From positions 1 through 50,553 of the forward strand of contig JARYLV010000012.1 in the NCBI GenBank assembly GCA_029907465.1: a DNA stretch of 50,553 nucleotides, read 5' to 3'. Made by a program: the position numbers and the translations under genes. Source of the stretch: Methanomassiliicoccales archaeon. Its GTDB lineage: Archaea; Thermoplasmatota; Thermoplasmata; Methanomassiliicoccales; JACIVX01. The notes under the pieces were generated by a model that saw nothing but the letters and a program-made list of their open reading frames with translations, was not told the origin of the DNA and did not search any database. Shown in pieces: positions 8,639 to 17,574 of the stretch (position 1 is its first letter; each line of letters starts with the position of its first letter).

Positions 8639-9733
8639 TCACTTTCTTTTCTATCATATATCCAATTTGAAAATAGGTGGAGACGCAAGTATCATATTAA
8701 GCAGCTGATGCTCAGAAAGCTCATACAAATCTGGCAACAAAAAGAGTCTGGATATATGCAATTACCCTTTAATATTCAATGTCGCAGTTCGAGCATTGAC
8801 AGGATTATAGAGATGAAAGGGATACTGAATTCTGTTCGCAGTAACTTGTGTCTGTTGATCAAACATTTGTTCTCCTATTGCAACCAGGATAGGTGCCTCG
8901 GTCGAAAAGAAAATGATTAAGTTATCCAGGCCGACTTCGAATCATTATTCAAAATTGATCGATCGATTGAGATAATGACGACGAAATAATCCCCCCTCAA
9001 TTGCAGTTCAGATCTATCGAAGCATTGCGACGTAGCGCTTCCTTCCAGCGTTTAGCAATAAAAATCTTCGATTTTGAAGTGGTAATTAGAATTGAGTGAT
9101 CGTCAAAGACGATCGGCAGGACAATTTTCAATCAAATGAATAGGAAGCGAATCCTGCCAGGGGTGCAATTATTAGGAATGTCTAAAACGAGAGTTTAGGG
9201 CCGAGAAAAATAATAGAGCTACCGATACAAAAGGAATGAATTGAGCAGCTCTTGGTATCGGAAATATTGATTGGTCAGCAATTATCCTTTAGCCGGAGGA
9301 GTACATCAACAAAAGAACAATTATGAGGGCTATAGATACGCTTTGAGTGCGGTATACTATCTCGAAACGGCAGATCTGTGAAATACTGGCGATGTCATCG
9401 GCCGATGAAGACGACGTGTTGCCCTACGATTCATTCAAGTTCTGGATCTAATTTCATGAGAATCTTATCATTTTCGGGAAGACATACGATATTATCTACA
9501 TGACAATTTAAACATGCAAAATGTATCTAAGAAAGAAATAGCAGGACAAATAGATCGATTCTAGGCGGATAGGTTGCGATGGGGTTTGGTATCAAATGAG
9601 CATGCAAGGATGACGCTCACATAGACACCAGTAGTACCGTGTCTTTACAATGATACACACTTTCAATTAAACGACCATCAAATAAACGATTAAATAGGGG
9701 AAACTTGTTAATAGAAAAATAGACGACAAGAGG
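8639..9733. other. Gene-poor kilobase with scattered inverted repeats
   Basis: No convincing protein gene. The one longer frame (8597-8920) runs through the trpB2 terminator and has unnatural composition. Small inverted repeats are present: GATCGTC/GACGATC around an AAA loop (9098-9114), and CCGATAC...GTATCGG (9222-9261) enclosing GAGCAGCTC. These could be small RNAs or decayed sequence. No tRNA was found. The last 80 bases probably contain the promoter of the next DUF835 gene (AT-rich AACGATTAAATAGG near 9685). Confidence 0.5.
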
Positions 9734-10276
9734 TTGGTGCTAGCCCTGCAAAGTGCAGTATCCATGGAATCCAACCACGGAAGAATTGGATACCTTACCA
9801 TATCATTAAATGATAAGACAATCATGCTGGATAGTTGTAGAACTTATCTTGTTTTCGACGAGAAGCAAACAAAAATCCATAGGATAGCAGAATCTGTTTT
9901 AAATCTAAAGAAAAAAGTGATGTTCATCTCTCGTCTCCACCCTGATCTTATCAGGGAGAAAATTATCGGGGAGATCGCAGAAGCGATATGGTTGAGCGAG
10001 AGACCCGGCGAGAGAAGCGTTTCGCCACAGCAGCTAGGAAGACTGTTACAAAGGATCACCACATTTGTAAAGAAAGAGAGCTCAGCTGTCGTATTCCTCG
10101 ATGGTCTCGAGTACCTTTCATTGTTCAACGATTTTCAGAGACTCCAGATGTTCGTTGAACACCTTAACGACATTACTATGGAATCACGTGCAATTCTCGT
10201 GGTTGCAGTGGATCCCCGATTGTTTGATCAGCGCTCATTGGCAAAGCTTCGCAGATTTGCTGAGATTGTATCTTAG
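9734..10276 (+). CDS. DUF835 domain protein
   Basis: About 180 residues of the DUF835 family, clearly related to the next, convergent gene. It has VMFISRLHPDLI (residues ~60), LSERPGERSVSPQQLGRL, AVVFLDGLEYLSLFNDF and AILVVAVDPRLFD. The start is uncertain: a TTG at 9734, a GTG at 9737 and an ATG at 9764 are in frame, and none has an ideally placed ribosome-binding site. The DUF835 core begins near the ATG. The last 101 bases overlap, tail to tail, with the DUF835 gene on the other strand. Role unknown, possibly sensing or signalling. Confidence 0.7.
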   Translation: MVLALQSAVSMESNHGRIGYLTISLNDKTIMLDSCRTYLVFDEKQTKIHRIAESVLNLKKKVMFISRLHPDLIREKIIGEIAEAIWLSERPGERSVSPQQLGRLLQRITTFVKKESSAVVFLDGLEYLSLFNDFQRLQMFVEHLNDITMESRAILVVAVDPRLFDQRSLAKLRRFAEIVS

Positions 10277-10760
10277 AAAGACGATCGATTAGTTCTTCAG
10301 CGCTATTCATTTTCAATACCGACGAGATCTTTTCGAGATCTTTCTGTTCCAATGTCAGCGGGTCTATGCAGATCAACATGGTGGAATTCGAATACGAGAG
10401 TACTCTGTCTAACTCGTTTAATGCGCCAATAATCCTTCCCATGTCGTTCCAAATGAGGAGATATTCAAGGCCATCCAAGAAAACAACAGTATCTCTATTC
10501 TCCTTTAGCCACGTTTTGACTATCCTCGTCAATTGACCAAGAGATCTTGGCGAGATAACATGCTTTCCCTTACACCCGCTGAGCCAGTAACATTCTACAT
10601 TCTTCAGATCGAATTTGCTACACACATATTCGGGATGAAGACGGGTAATACATAATCCGCGCTCATATCCCTCCATCAATTTAGCTAATACATGAAAACC
10701 CTTTCGGGGGTAACCCTCAACAACAAGGGATATACGCAACCTCTCTCCAGAGACTGGCAT
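10176..10760 (-). CDS. DUF835 domain protein
   Basis: 194 residues of the DUF835 family. Landmarks are GLCITRLHPEYV (residue ~35-46), YWLSGCKGKHVISPRSLGQLTRIV, TVVFLDGLEYLLIWNDMGR (~90-110) and TMLICIDPLTLEQKDLE. The ATG has an excellent AAGGAGG 8 bases upstream. The final ~30 residues, after the DUF835 core, are encoded antisense to the C terminus of the convergent paralogue. It shares the LGxLxRI and DGLEYL motifs with that neighbour, so the pair probably arose by inverted duplication. No function is known. Confidence 0.78.
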   Translation of the reverse strand: MPVSGERLRISLVVEGYPRKGFHVLAKLMEGYERGLCITRLHPEYVCSKFDLKNVECYWLSGCKGKHVISPRSLGQLTRIVKTWLKENRDTVVFLDGLEYLLIWNDMGRIIGALNELDRVLSYSNSTMLICIDPLTLEQKDLEKISSVLKMNSAEELIDRLSKIQSQQICEALPMSADQTIGDPLQPRELHVIP

Positions 10761-10899
10761 TTAATGTCCTCCTTTCAGATTTCCTTATCTGCTCCCTTTT
10801 TTTAATCTTGAAGATATTTAAACCCAATTTGAGCATGCTATTTTTCATTTCCAACCGCCTATTACGAAACTTTTTTTCCATTAATGTTAATGATATCTT

Positions 10900-13644
10900 G
10901 TGAATCGCTCCGTGCGCCGCTGCAACAGAAAGTATCTCTTAAGCAGTGATGAGAGAGTCATACTCCACCTCCTTGCATACCACAAGTTCCACCAGGATGA
11001 TACAGCTCCGAGGGCGATCACGCAGGAGGGAATCGCGTCGGCCACAAATATCGGCAGAAATAATGTTTCGAAGATCGTCACCTCGCTTGCAAATCAGGGT
11101 GATGTGGAGATTCGAACAAAACACGTCAAAGGATTACCGAGTGTGAGACGCGTTTACGCTCTCACACCAAAGGGATTCAAAAGAGCGCTTGCCTTAAAGG
11201 AAGAAATCGAAAAAACAGAAGTCACTGTTGTTGACTTCAACGGTAATGAAACGAACGAATCTGTTGGAAATCTCAACATCTTTCTTCCAAAAAGTTACAC
11301 ACTTCTCGAACTGGCGATGGGCGTCATTAGGGGTAGATTTGACTGCACGGCGTTCCATAATATGAAAATTAAAGAAGAGAGACGATTCGTCGATTACACG
11401 GACAGAAAACCGACTATCAGAACCTTTGTTGGCAGGGAAAATGAACTGAAAAAGTTGAATGACTTCTTGGAATCCAGTCGGACCAAAGTCATCGTAGTGT
11501 ATGGAATTCCAGGTATCGGCAAAACAACGCTCCTGGCTAAATTCGCACAAGAAGTGAGGAATAAGATTAATGTCTTCTGGTATCGCTTGAACGACTGGGT
11601 CACCCAAAAGATCTTCTTAACACCGCTCGCCGAGTTTCTTTCTCAGATGGGAAAAAAGGGGTTGGAGAGATTCATCTCACAAACAGAAAATCCGTCAATC
11701 GGCGAGATATGCCACATACTCGAGACGGACCTCAAAGATGCCAATGCGCTCATACTTATCGACGACGTTCATAAAGCCGATGCGAGGATCATTGAGCTCC
11801 TGAGAGCATTCTTAGGGATTATCGATCATCTCCCTGGGATCAAGGTCGCGTGCACTAGCCGTGAAGTTCCTAACTTCTATACGCGGAAAGACGTCTTCAG
11901 CGGACTTGTTGAAGAGATTGCACTTGAGGGACTTGACAAAGAGAGTAGCATAAAAATACTCAAGAGCAGATCGATTCCAGATCGATATCTTGATGATCTC
12001 GTCAAAGCGACAAAAGGCCACCCGCTCTTTCTCGAGTTGGTCGATGAACCGAGCGGGATTCTTGACAAGAACATGAGGATGTTCATTGAACAAGAAGTCT
12101 ATTCAAAACTGGATCTTGCCGAGCGACGCATCCTAGAGATCGCTTCTGTATTTAGATATCCTGTACCAGTTGATGCGTTTTTCATTATGGAGGAAGAAAT
12201 TGCGAAGGAGTCTGGTATGAGTTCCACGCAGATGAGATACACTGATTATGTCGTCGATCACGACACACTTGACGAACTCCTTTCGAAATTCCTCTTGCAA
12301 GAATCCATCGGTCGAATGATCGGTATGCATGACCTCCTCAGGGAGTTCTTTTACTCCAGGCTAACGCCCAGACAGAAAGCGGTTTATCATAGAGCGGCCG
12401 CACGACTATATTTGAGGGACACTTCTCCGCCATCTTGTATCGAGGCACTTTATCACAGTTTGATGGCAGACGAGTGGAAGACAGCAGTTCAAATCATAGT
12501 TGGGTTTGGAAGAGAAATAGTCTCGAAAGGTTATGCCTCTAACCTCGCGCCACTCATCGATACACTCATTGCTCAACGCATTGACATGAATCTTCACGAT
12601 AAAGTCGAACTATTCTTGATATATGGGGAAATTAGAGAAATGCAAGGTGAGTGGGATGACGCTCTCATTTTCTACAATGAAATTCTTTCATTTAACGAGG
12701 AAGTTATTGGGAGGCACGCGATCGCGGAAACTTGCAGAAGAATCGGATCGATCTACCTCAAGAGAGCTCAATTTGATCAAGCTCAGCCATTCCTCGAGAA
12801 GGGCCTTTCGATAGCCTTACTTAACAACGATAAGCACGCACTATCGATCATTTATTACGACCTCGGCGGAATCGCAGAAAGAAAGGGCCTCTATCGTGAC
12901 GCAATCGAACTATTTTCGAAAGCCAAGAAAATCGCTGAAGAAATTGGGGAAGATATCAGCCTTGGTAAGGCGCTTTACGGCCTTGGCCGTGTTTATAGCC
13001 AGCTTCTTGATTATGATAATGCAATAAAATACAAAAAAAAGGCGCTTGAAGTTCTTGAAAAAACAGGAGATGCAAGAGAAATAGCAAAGGTCTGCACAAG
13101 TCTAGGCAATGATTACAGACTAACCGAACAATTTGATCGTTCCTTACAAATGAATGAAAAGGCAATAGATCTTGCAACATCTTCTGGAGACTTAAACACA
13201 ATTGGCTATTCCCTTTCAAATGCGGCAGCGTTATATATTGAGACCAAGGATTTTGTCAAGGCTGAAGAAACCTTGGATAGGGCAATTGCGATTTTCAGAA
13301 AGTTGGATGACAAGATCATGATTGCTACGATGAATCTATACAAGGGCTATCTATTCGCATATAGGAAAAATTGGGAATGGGCAAAAGACCATTTTGAAAA
13401 GGCCCTCGAGTCCCTGAGATCACTAAATGTGCCTCTAAAACTCAGTCATTGGCTTTTTGAAGTCGGCCACGTATTCATCGAGAATGGAGAATATTTGCAG
13501 GCGAGGGCACTCCTTAACGAGGCTTTCCAATTAGCTAATACCCACGGTTATGAAAACCTCAAGAAAGAAATTGAAGCAACAATGGATCTATTGCCAGAAA
13601 ATACTACTAATGATTTAAACTCTGAATCCAATCTGCCTGCTTAA
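10900..13644 (+). CDS. Winged-helix STAND ATPase with TPR repeats, transcriptional regulator
   Basis: A 914-residue multidomain regulator. Residues ~15-95 form a MarR-like winged helix (EGIASATNIGRNNVSKIV), followed by an FVGRE entry motif (~176) and a STAND/NB-ARC ATPase with Walker A GIPGIGKTT (202-210) and Walker B LILIDDV (284-290). The half from ~500 on is a string of about eight tetratricopeptide repeats, such as the segments starting AETCRRIGSIYLKR and KALYGLGRVYSQLLDYD. By analogy with MalT/AfsR-type proteins, the TPRs would sense a ligand or partner and ATP-driven switching would control DNA binding. The start is GTG at 10900. The exported repeat protein lies convergently just downstream. 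Target genes are unknown. Confidence 0.85.
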   Translation: MNRSVRRCNRKYLLSSDERVILHLLAYHKFHQDDTAPRAITQEGIASATNIGRNNVSKIVTSLANQGDVEIRTKHVKGLPSVRRVYALTPKGFKRALALKEEIEKTEVTVVDFNGNETNESVGNLNIFLPKSYTLLELAMGVIRGRFDCTAFHNMKIKEERRFVDYTDRKPTIRTFVGRENELKKLNDFLESSRTKVIVVYGIPGIGKTTLLAKFAQEVRNKINVFWYRLNDWVTQKIFLTPLAEFLSQMGKKGLERFISQTENPSIGEICHILETDLKDANALILIDDVHKADARIIELLRAFLGIIDHLPGIKVACTSREVPNFYTRKDVFSGLVEEIALEGLDKESSIKILKSRSIPDRYLDDLVKATKGHPLFLELVDEPSGILDKNMRMFIEQEVYSKLDLAERRILEIASVFRYPVPVDAFFIMEEEIAKESGMSSTQMRYTDYVVDHDTLDELLSKFLLQESIGRMIGMHDLLREFFYSRLTPRQKAVYHRAAARLYLRDTSPPSCIEALYHSLMADEWKTAVQIIVGFGREIVSKGYASNLAPLIDTLIAQRIDMNLHDKVELFLIYGEIREMQGEWDDALIFYNEILSFNEEVIGRHAIAETCRRIGSIYLKRAQFDQAQPFLEKGLSIALLNNDKHALSIIYYDLGGIAERKGLYRDAIELFSKAKKIAEEIGEDISLGKALYGLGRVYSQLLDYDNAIKYKKKALEVLEKTGDAREIAKVCTSLGNDYRLTEQFDRSLQMNEKAIDLATSSGDLNTIGYSLSNAAALYIETKDFVKAEETLDRAIAIFRKLDDKIMIATMNLYKGYLFAYRKNWEWAKDHFEKALESLRSLNVPLKLSHWLFEVGHVFIENGEYLQARALLNEAFQLANTHGYENLKKEIEATMDLLPENTTNDLNSESNLPA

Positions 13645-13692
13645 TCATTTTAATAAGAAAAAAAGGGAGGAAATTCAGGGAAGATGCGAGAA

Positions 13693-13989
13693 TCAATGTG
13701 GGTCATTGCCAGGAATTCCCAATATCTGGACACCCAGAAGGGGTTCCCAGCTGTGTGGGTCATTGCCAGGAATCCTATATGCGTATACACCTGAAATGGC
13801 TCCAGATCCATTCGAACCATTGACCCAACTGTGTGGGTCATTGCCAGGGATTCCTAGATTACTCCCCGACATGATCTTATGAGGGTCGTTCCCTGGGATG
13901 CCCAAAGGAATAAATGCCGAGAACACGACTCCAAATGCTGCCAAAAAGAGGGCGACGGTGGCGGCAATCGCAACAACTCTCTTTTTCAT
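13693..13989 (-). CDS. Small exported protein made of four LGIPGNDPH repeats
   Basis: 98 residues: a basic MKKR start, a hydrophobic signal/anchor at residues 5-26, then a short domain with four copies of (L)GIPGNDPH at 29-37, 45-53, 72-79 (RIPGNDPH) and 90-98. The last repeat is the extreme C terminus. Two copies are followed by SW; the spacers (7, 18 and 10 residues) are Gly/Ser/Asn-rich. The ATG is chosen by a GGAGGT 7 bases upstream; a TATA-like TTTTATATTTTT lies about 45 bases upstream. Each repeat ends in Asp-Pro-His, which could bind metal; Asn-Asp-Pro is also a chemically labile sequence. I know no matching family. It could be a secreted metal-binding peptide, a cell-surface peptide or a precursor processed at repeats. 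Confidence 0.75.
   Translation of the reverse strand: MKKRVVAIAATVALFLAAFGVVFSAFIPLGIPGNDPHKIMSGSNLGIPGNDPHSWVNGSNGSGAISGVYAYRIPGNDPHSWEPLLGVQILGIPGNDPH
13696..13908 (-). repeat. Four in-frame DNA repeats encoding GIPGNDPH
   Basis: Three near-identical copies of TGTGGGTCATTGCCAGG (starting about 13697, 13753 and 13832 on the plus strand) and a diverged fourth (TGAGGGTCGTTCCCTGG, about 13880) lie inside the minus-strand gene. Spacing is irregular and every copy is in frame, so this is a coding repeat grown by duplication and not a CRISPR array. Confidence 0.85.
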
Positions 13990-14177
13990 TCTTATTACCT
14001 CCAAAATTGTTATCTTATGGGTTCGACAAAAAAATATAAAAAGGGTGCTTGAGCATGCTACCGTTAATTTTAAATATCAAAAAATCAAAAAAAACGACCA
14101 ACCGTGTAAATTCCTCATTAATTCCTTCTCGGACATGGAAACTTATTTTATTCCGATAATGGTATCCGGTTCGCAAC

Positions 14178-15170
14178 ATGACTAGCCTAGTAACCGGAGC
14201 ATCGGGATTTCTCGGAAGTCACGTCGTTGAAAAACTTTGCCAACGAGGCGAACATGTGAAAATTCTTGCAAGGAAGACCAGCAACCTATCTGCAGTTAGA
14301 CACCTTCCCGTCGAGGTCGTCTATGGAGACCTCCATAATGTCGATAGCATTATGACAGCTGTCGCTGATGTCGACACAATTTTCCATTGTGCTGGTTCAG
14401 TCAAACATATCGCACCGTACGGCGAGTTATATGAAACGAACGTCATGGGAACCAAGAACATCACAATCGCCGCAGCGAAGAACGGTGTGAAGAGAATTGT
14501 GTACGCGAGCTCGCTTGGCGTTTATGGGACGCGCGGAGAAATCGGTAACGACGGGAGCAAAGAGTTGAATCCTTCAAAAATAAAGGACAATTACTGCCGC
14601 TCTAAGGCCGAAGCGGAAATAGTTTTTTTTAAGAAATGTGCAGAATTAAACATTGAGGGAGTTGCTCTAAGACCTGGAGTTATTTATGGACCGAGAGATT
14701 ATACTGCATCATACTACTGGTTTAAAGCCGTCGATGAGGGTGAAACGGCCATAGTTGGTGATGGTAATGCCAGATTTCCGCTGATTTATGTTGCAGACCT
14801 AGTTGAGGCATTTGTTAACGCATCAGAACGATCAGGAATTTCTGGAAATGCGTATGATCTAGATGGCCCGGATAGAGCGACACTTAAACGAATATATGAC
14901 CTAATCGCGAAAGAACTTGGAAAGATTCCAGACTACCGATACTACAGTTACACATTCTCAATGTTTTTTGCAAAACTCAACCAATTGAAAGTGAGATTAA
15001 CTGGGGACGATCGCAGCGTCGTCATTTCGCCTTTTGTCGTGAGATTATTTGGAACCGATCAACCCAAACCTGATTGCAGGAGAGCTCAGGAAGACCTAGG
15101 GTTTGCACCGAAAACAAGTCTCGAAGAAGGTATTAAGAAGACTGCAGAGTGGTATAAGGGAGTGAGGTGA
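14178..15170 (+). CDS. NAD-dependent epimerase/dehydratase, extended SDR
   Basis: 330 residues with the N-terminal Rossmann motif TGASGFLGSH (7-16), the catalytic YxxxK (YCRSK, about residue 135) and the RPGVIYGPRD segment of the atypical extended short-chain dehydrogenase family. Relatives are NAD(P)-dependent sugar-nucleotide epimerases, 3-beta-hydroxysteroid dehydrogenase-like proteins and dihydroflavonol reductases. The substrate is not readable from the sequence. The ATG lies close downstream of the repeat-protein promoter on the opposite strand, so the two genes are divergent. Confidence 0.85.
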   Translation: MTSLVTGASGFLGSHVVEKLCQRGEHVKILARKTSNLSAVRHLPVEVVYGDLHNVDSIMTAVADVDTIFHCAGSVKHIAPYGELYETNVMGTKNITIAAAKNGVKRIVYASSLGVYGTRGEIGNDGSKELNPSKIKDNYCRSKAEAEIVFFKKCAELNIEGVALRPGVIYGPRDYTASYYWFKAVDEGETAIVGDGNARFPLIYVADLVEAFVNASERSGISGNAYDLDGPDRATLKRIYDLIAKELGKIPDYRYYSYTFSMFFAKLNQLKVRLTGDDRSVVISPFVVRLFGTDQPKPDCRRAQEDLGFAPKTSLEEGIKKTAEWYKGVR

Positions 15171-15272
15171 TTTTTCGAGAACTGAATGATAATACAGGCT
15201 CTTCTTTGCATTTGATGGAAGATCGATATTGATAAGTAATGGCATGCCAATATACCGTTGCTGGTGTTTGCA

Positions 15273-15509
15273 ATGGCCATCGCATATGTTTTGATTATCA
15301 CAGCACCTCAGAAGGATCATCAAATATATTCCGAACTGAAAAGAATGAATGAAGTCGTTGAGGTATACCCGCTTTTCGGCGATTATGACCTCATTGCGAA
15401 GATAGAAGGTGAGAGCGTAGAAGCATTGGGAAGGGTCGTTCTGTATAAAATTGGAGCATTACCAGGTGTTGTACACACTGAGACTCTGACGGTCATTGAG
15501 GAGTTCTGA
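15273..15509 (+). CDS. Stand-alone Lrp/AsnC ligand-binding domain protein
   Basis: About 78 residues with only the RAM/AsnC effector domain (AYVLIITAPQKDHQIYSELKR..., VVEVYPLFGDYDLIAKIEG, LPGVVHTETLTVIEEF) and no DNA-binding helix-turn-helix. Such proteins form small-molecule-binding oligomers and may pair with full-length Lrp proteins. The start is taken at the ATG at 15273; an upstream ATG at 15258 adds five residues. It is followed by a HAD phosphatase gene on the same strand. The ligand is unknown, most likely an amino acid. Confidence 0.75.
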   Translation: MAIAYVLIITAPQKDHQIYSELKRMNEVVEVYPLFGDYDLIAKIEGESVEALGRVVLYKIGALPGVVHTETLTVIEEF

Positions 15510-15638
15510 GTCCTCGGGTCAACCTGACGTAAGTGCTACGATTTGATATAACCAATCTGGTGATGAATTTCAAGATGTGATCGCTGAGTTTAAGAAATTT
15601 ATGCGCATCACCAAATGTGGTGGCTAATTGGTGAATCG

Positions 15639-16355
15639 ATGAATTTGGAACGGGTGAAGGCCATTATTTTCGACTTCGATGGCACGCTGGTTAACAGTGC
15701 AATCGATTTCGATGCAATGAAGAAGGAATTTTTTTCCGCACTTGTCAACAGAGGAATAGAACCTAACGCAATATCGACTAGCGATACTATATATCAAAGC
15801 CTGGCCCGTGTGAAAGATGTATGCGAGAAGTGTGGTAAAACCCTCCTCCTGGAAGAATTGAACCGGGTCATTGATGAGGTGCTTTTGAAGGCGGAATTGA
15901 GAAATGTTGAGAACACAACGTTAATTGATGGTGTGAAGCCAGTAATCAAATTTCTGAGAGAAAATGGATACAAGGTAGGTATCCTAACAAGAGGTTCGAG
16001 AGTGTATGTGATGAAGGCGTTCAATGTCGTCGGTCTTTCCGCTGAAGAATTTGACGCAATCATCTGCAGGGATGATTTCCCTATCGACGAGGCTAAACCA
16101 AATGGTATCGCTCTAAAGAGAATAGCGACTAGACTCGGTGTTGACGCATCGGAATGTGTAATGATCGGAGATCATCCTCTAGATCTGGCGTGCGCTATTG
16201 ACGCGAAATCGAATTTCATCGGAATTTCATCAGGGAAATATGATGACGAAACGTGGAAATCAAAAGGGTGTAGCATTGTCATTAGAAGTGTTGCTGAACT
16301 TCCAAGAGTCCTTGGCTTCACAGACGATATCGCTGACGCAAAAATGATGCAATAG
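15639..16355 (+). CDS. HAD-superfamily phosphatase
   Basis: About 238 residues with HAD motif I IFDFDGTLVNS (DxDGT nucleophile), motif II in VGILTRGSR, and motif IV MIGDHPLDLACA with GD. A helical cap lies between motifs I and II, as in phosphoglycolate phosphatase or beta-phosphoglucomutase-type enzymes. The start is the ATG at 15639 with GGTGA upstream; the open frame goes 24 bases further. The substrate is undetermined. It precedes ridA by about 35 bases and could be cotranscribed with it. Confidence 0.82.
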   Translation: MNLERVKAIIFDFDGTLVNSAIDFDAMKKEFFSALVNRGIEPNAISTSDTIYQSLARVKDVCEKCGKTLLLEELNRVIDEVLLKAELRNVENTTLIDGVKPVIKFLRENGYKVGILTRGSRVYVMKAFNVVGLSAEEFDAIICRDDFPIDEAKPNGIALKRIATRLGVDASECVMIGDHPLDLACAIDAKSNFIGISSGKYDDETWKSKGCSIVIRSVAELPRVLGFTDDIADAKMMQ

Positions 16356-16391
16356 AAAAATCTCTTTAGCAGAAAAAAGCGATTATCACTC

Positions 16392-16772
16392 ATGAAAGAG
16401 ATAGTAAGCACCGATCGTGCTCCAAAGCCAATTGGACCTTACTCCCAGGCAGTTATTTCAGGCGGTTTTATTTTTTGCTCTGGTCAGGTCGGCATTGATC
16501 CTGAGACGAATCAGCTTGTTAGATCAAGTATTGCCGATGAAACGAGACAGGTTCTCAAGAACTTGAAAGCAGTTGTGGAAGCAGCGGGATCCTCACTCGA
16601 AAATGCCGTACGGGCGACAGTTTATTTGACAAGCCTCGAATATTTTAAGGAAATGAATGAAGTCTACAAAGAATTTTTCCCGAATGCTCCGCCATCAAGA
16701 GCCACAGTGGAAGTTTCAAATCTCGCTATGGGTGCGAGGGTAGAAATCGACCTGATCGTCGCAGTGAAATAG
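16392..16772 (+). CDS. ridA: RidA family enamine/imine deaminase
   Basis: 126 residues, the standard size for RidA (YjgF/YER057c/UK114). It hydrolyses reactive 2-aminoacrylate and related imines released by PLP enzymes. Visible signatures are the N-terminal DRAPKPIGPYSQAV, CSGQVGIDP, and the C-terminal SRATVEVSNLAMGARVEID containing the Arg that binds the substrate carboxylate and the catalytic-site Glu. The ATG follows closely after the HAD gene. Confidence 0.93.
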   Translation: MKEIVSTDRAPKPIGPYSQAVISGGFIFCSGQVGIDPETNQLVRSSIADETRQVLKNLKAVVEAAGSSLENAVRATVYLTSLEYFKEMNEVYKEFFPNAPPSRATVEVSNLAMGARVEIDLIVAVK

Positions 16773-17562
16773 TGAATTGCCAAACTTTAACGCTTCACCT
16801 TGAATTTAATCAATTTACTTGGAAAACCGCTGCGCGCAAGCGTTGTTACAGAAGCAATGCTATCTTCTGTCGCATTTGATCCGAATATATTCGCTCTGAA
16901 CACTCTTCTTGCATGTTTGACATTAGAAGACAATTCTAGGGTTTTGGCCGACAATCGCCATCTGGTTTTCATTTGCGATCTGAACAATATATGAAATTCC
17001 ACATTCAATAAGCCTAGGGAGCTCCCGACACAGTTGATAAAATCATTGACGAGATGAGGGTTGTCAAATTCATAGATCACATGGACATAGCTGTTGCCCA
17101 TTATGAAGAGCTCCCTTATATTCTCATCATTCGGGAATCACCACGAGATAGAGTCACACTCAGAGGGTTTTGCTTTGTGGACTACAACGGCTATGAGCTC
17201 GCTGAGCCTTCCGGCATCCAGAGTCGATCGGTATTTCCGGATCATTCTGAGATTCTCTATACCCATGATTTTATGACTGGATGTCGGAACACCTATCTTA
17301 CCTCACTTAGCTAATTGCCAAAAAACAGTCGACTATTTTCTTGAATGGCTCTAGACTTGCTGACACTAAGTTCTATTGTAATGTAAGGGAGTCTTCCTTC
17401 GCTATATTCTTTTTGAATTCAAAAGGTAGTTTAGAATAAATCACGCTCAAATGAAAGACATATTGGCTTTTCGATGAACATATACATAGAATAAACTACA
17501 AATCAGGAGGTTACCCGTTTTTTCGGAATAAAGTTAATATGGTTTCTGTTGTCCTTTTATGA
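16773..17562. other. Intergenic stretch with two doubtful small ORFs
   Basis: Nearly 800 bases between ridA and copA. Frames at 16787-17101 (minus, 104 codons) and 17054-17314 (plus, 86 codons) overlap each other, lack clear ribosome-binding sites and match no family I know, so I do not call them genes. The sequence could be a decayed gene. The last 60 bases are AT-rich and probably hold the copA promoter. Confidence 0.4.
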
Positions 17563-17574
17563 TTGTTAATCATT

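Noticed and set aside
8597-8920. 107-codon plus-strand frame after trpB2
   Set aside because: It runs through the trpB2 terminator hairpin, has no ribosome-binding site and an implausible composition.
13696-13908. Repeats that could suggest a CRISPR array
   Set aside because: Spacing is irregular, copies diverge and all are in frame within a signal-peptide protein.
16787-17314. Two small overlapping frames between ridA and copA
   Set aside because: They overlap on opposite strands, lack start signals and show no recognisable domain. Possibly remnants, but not supportable.
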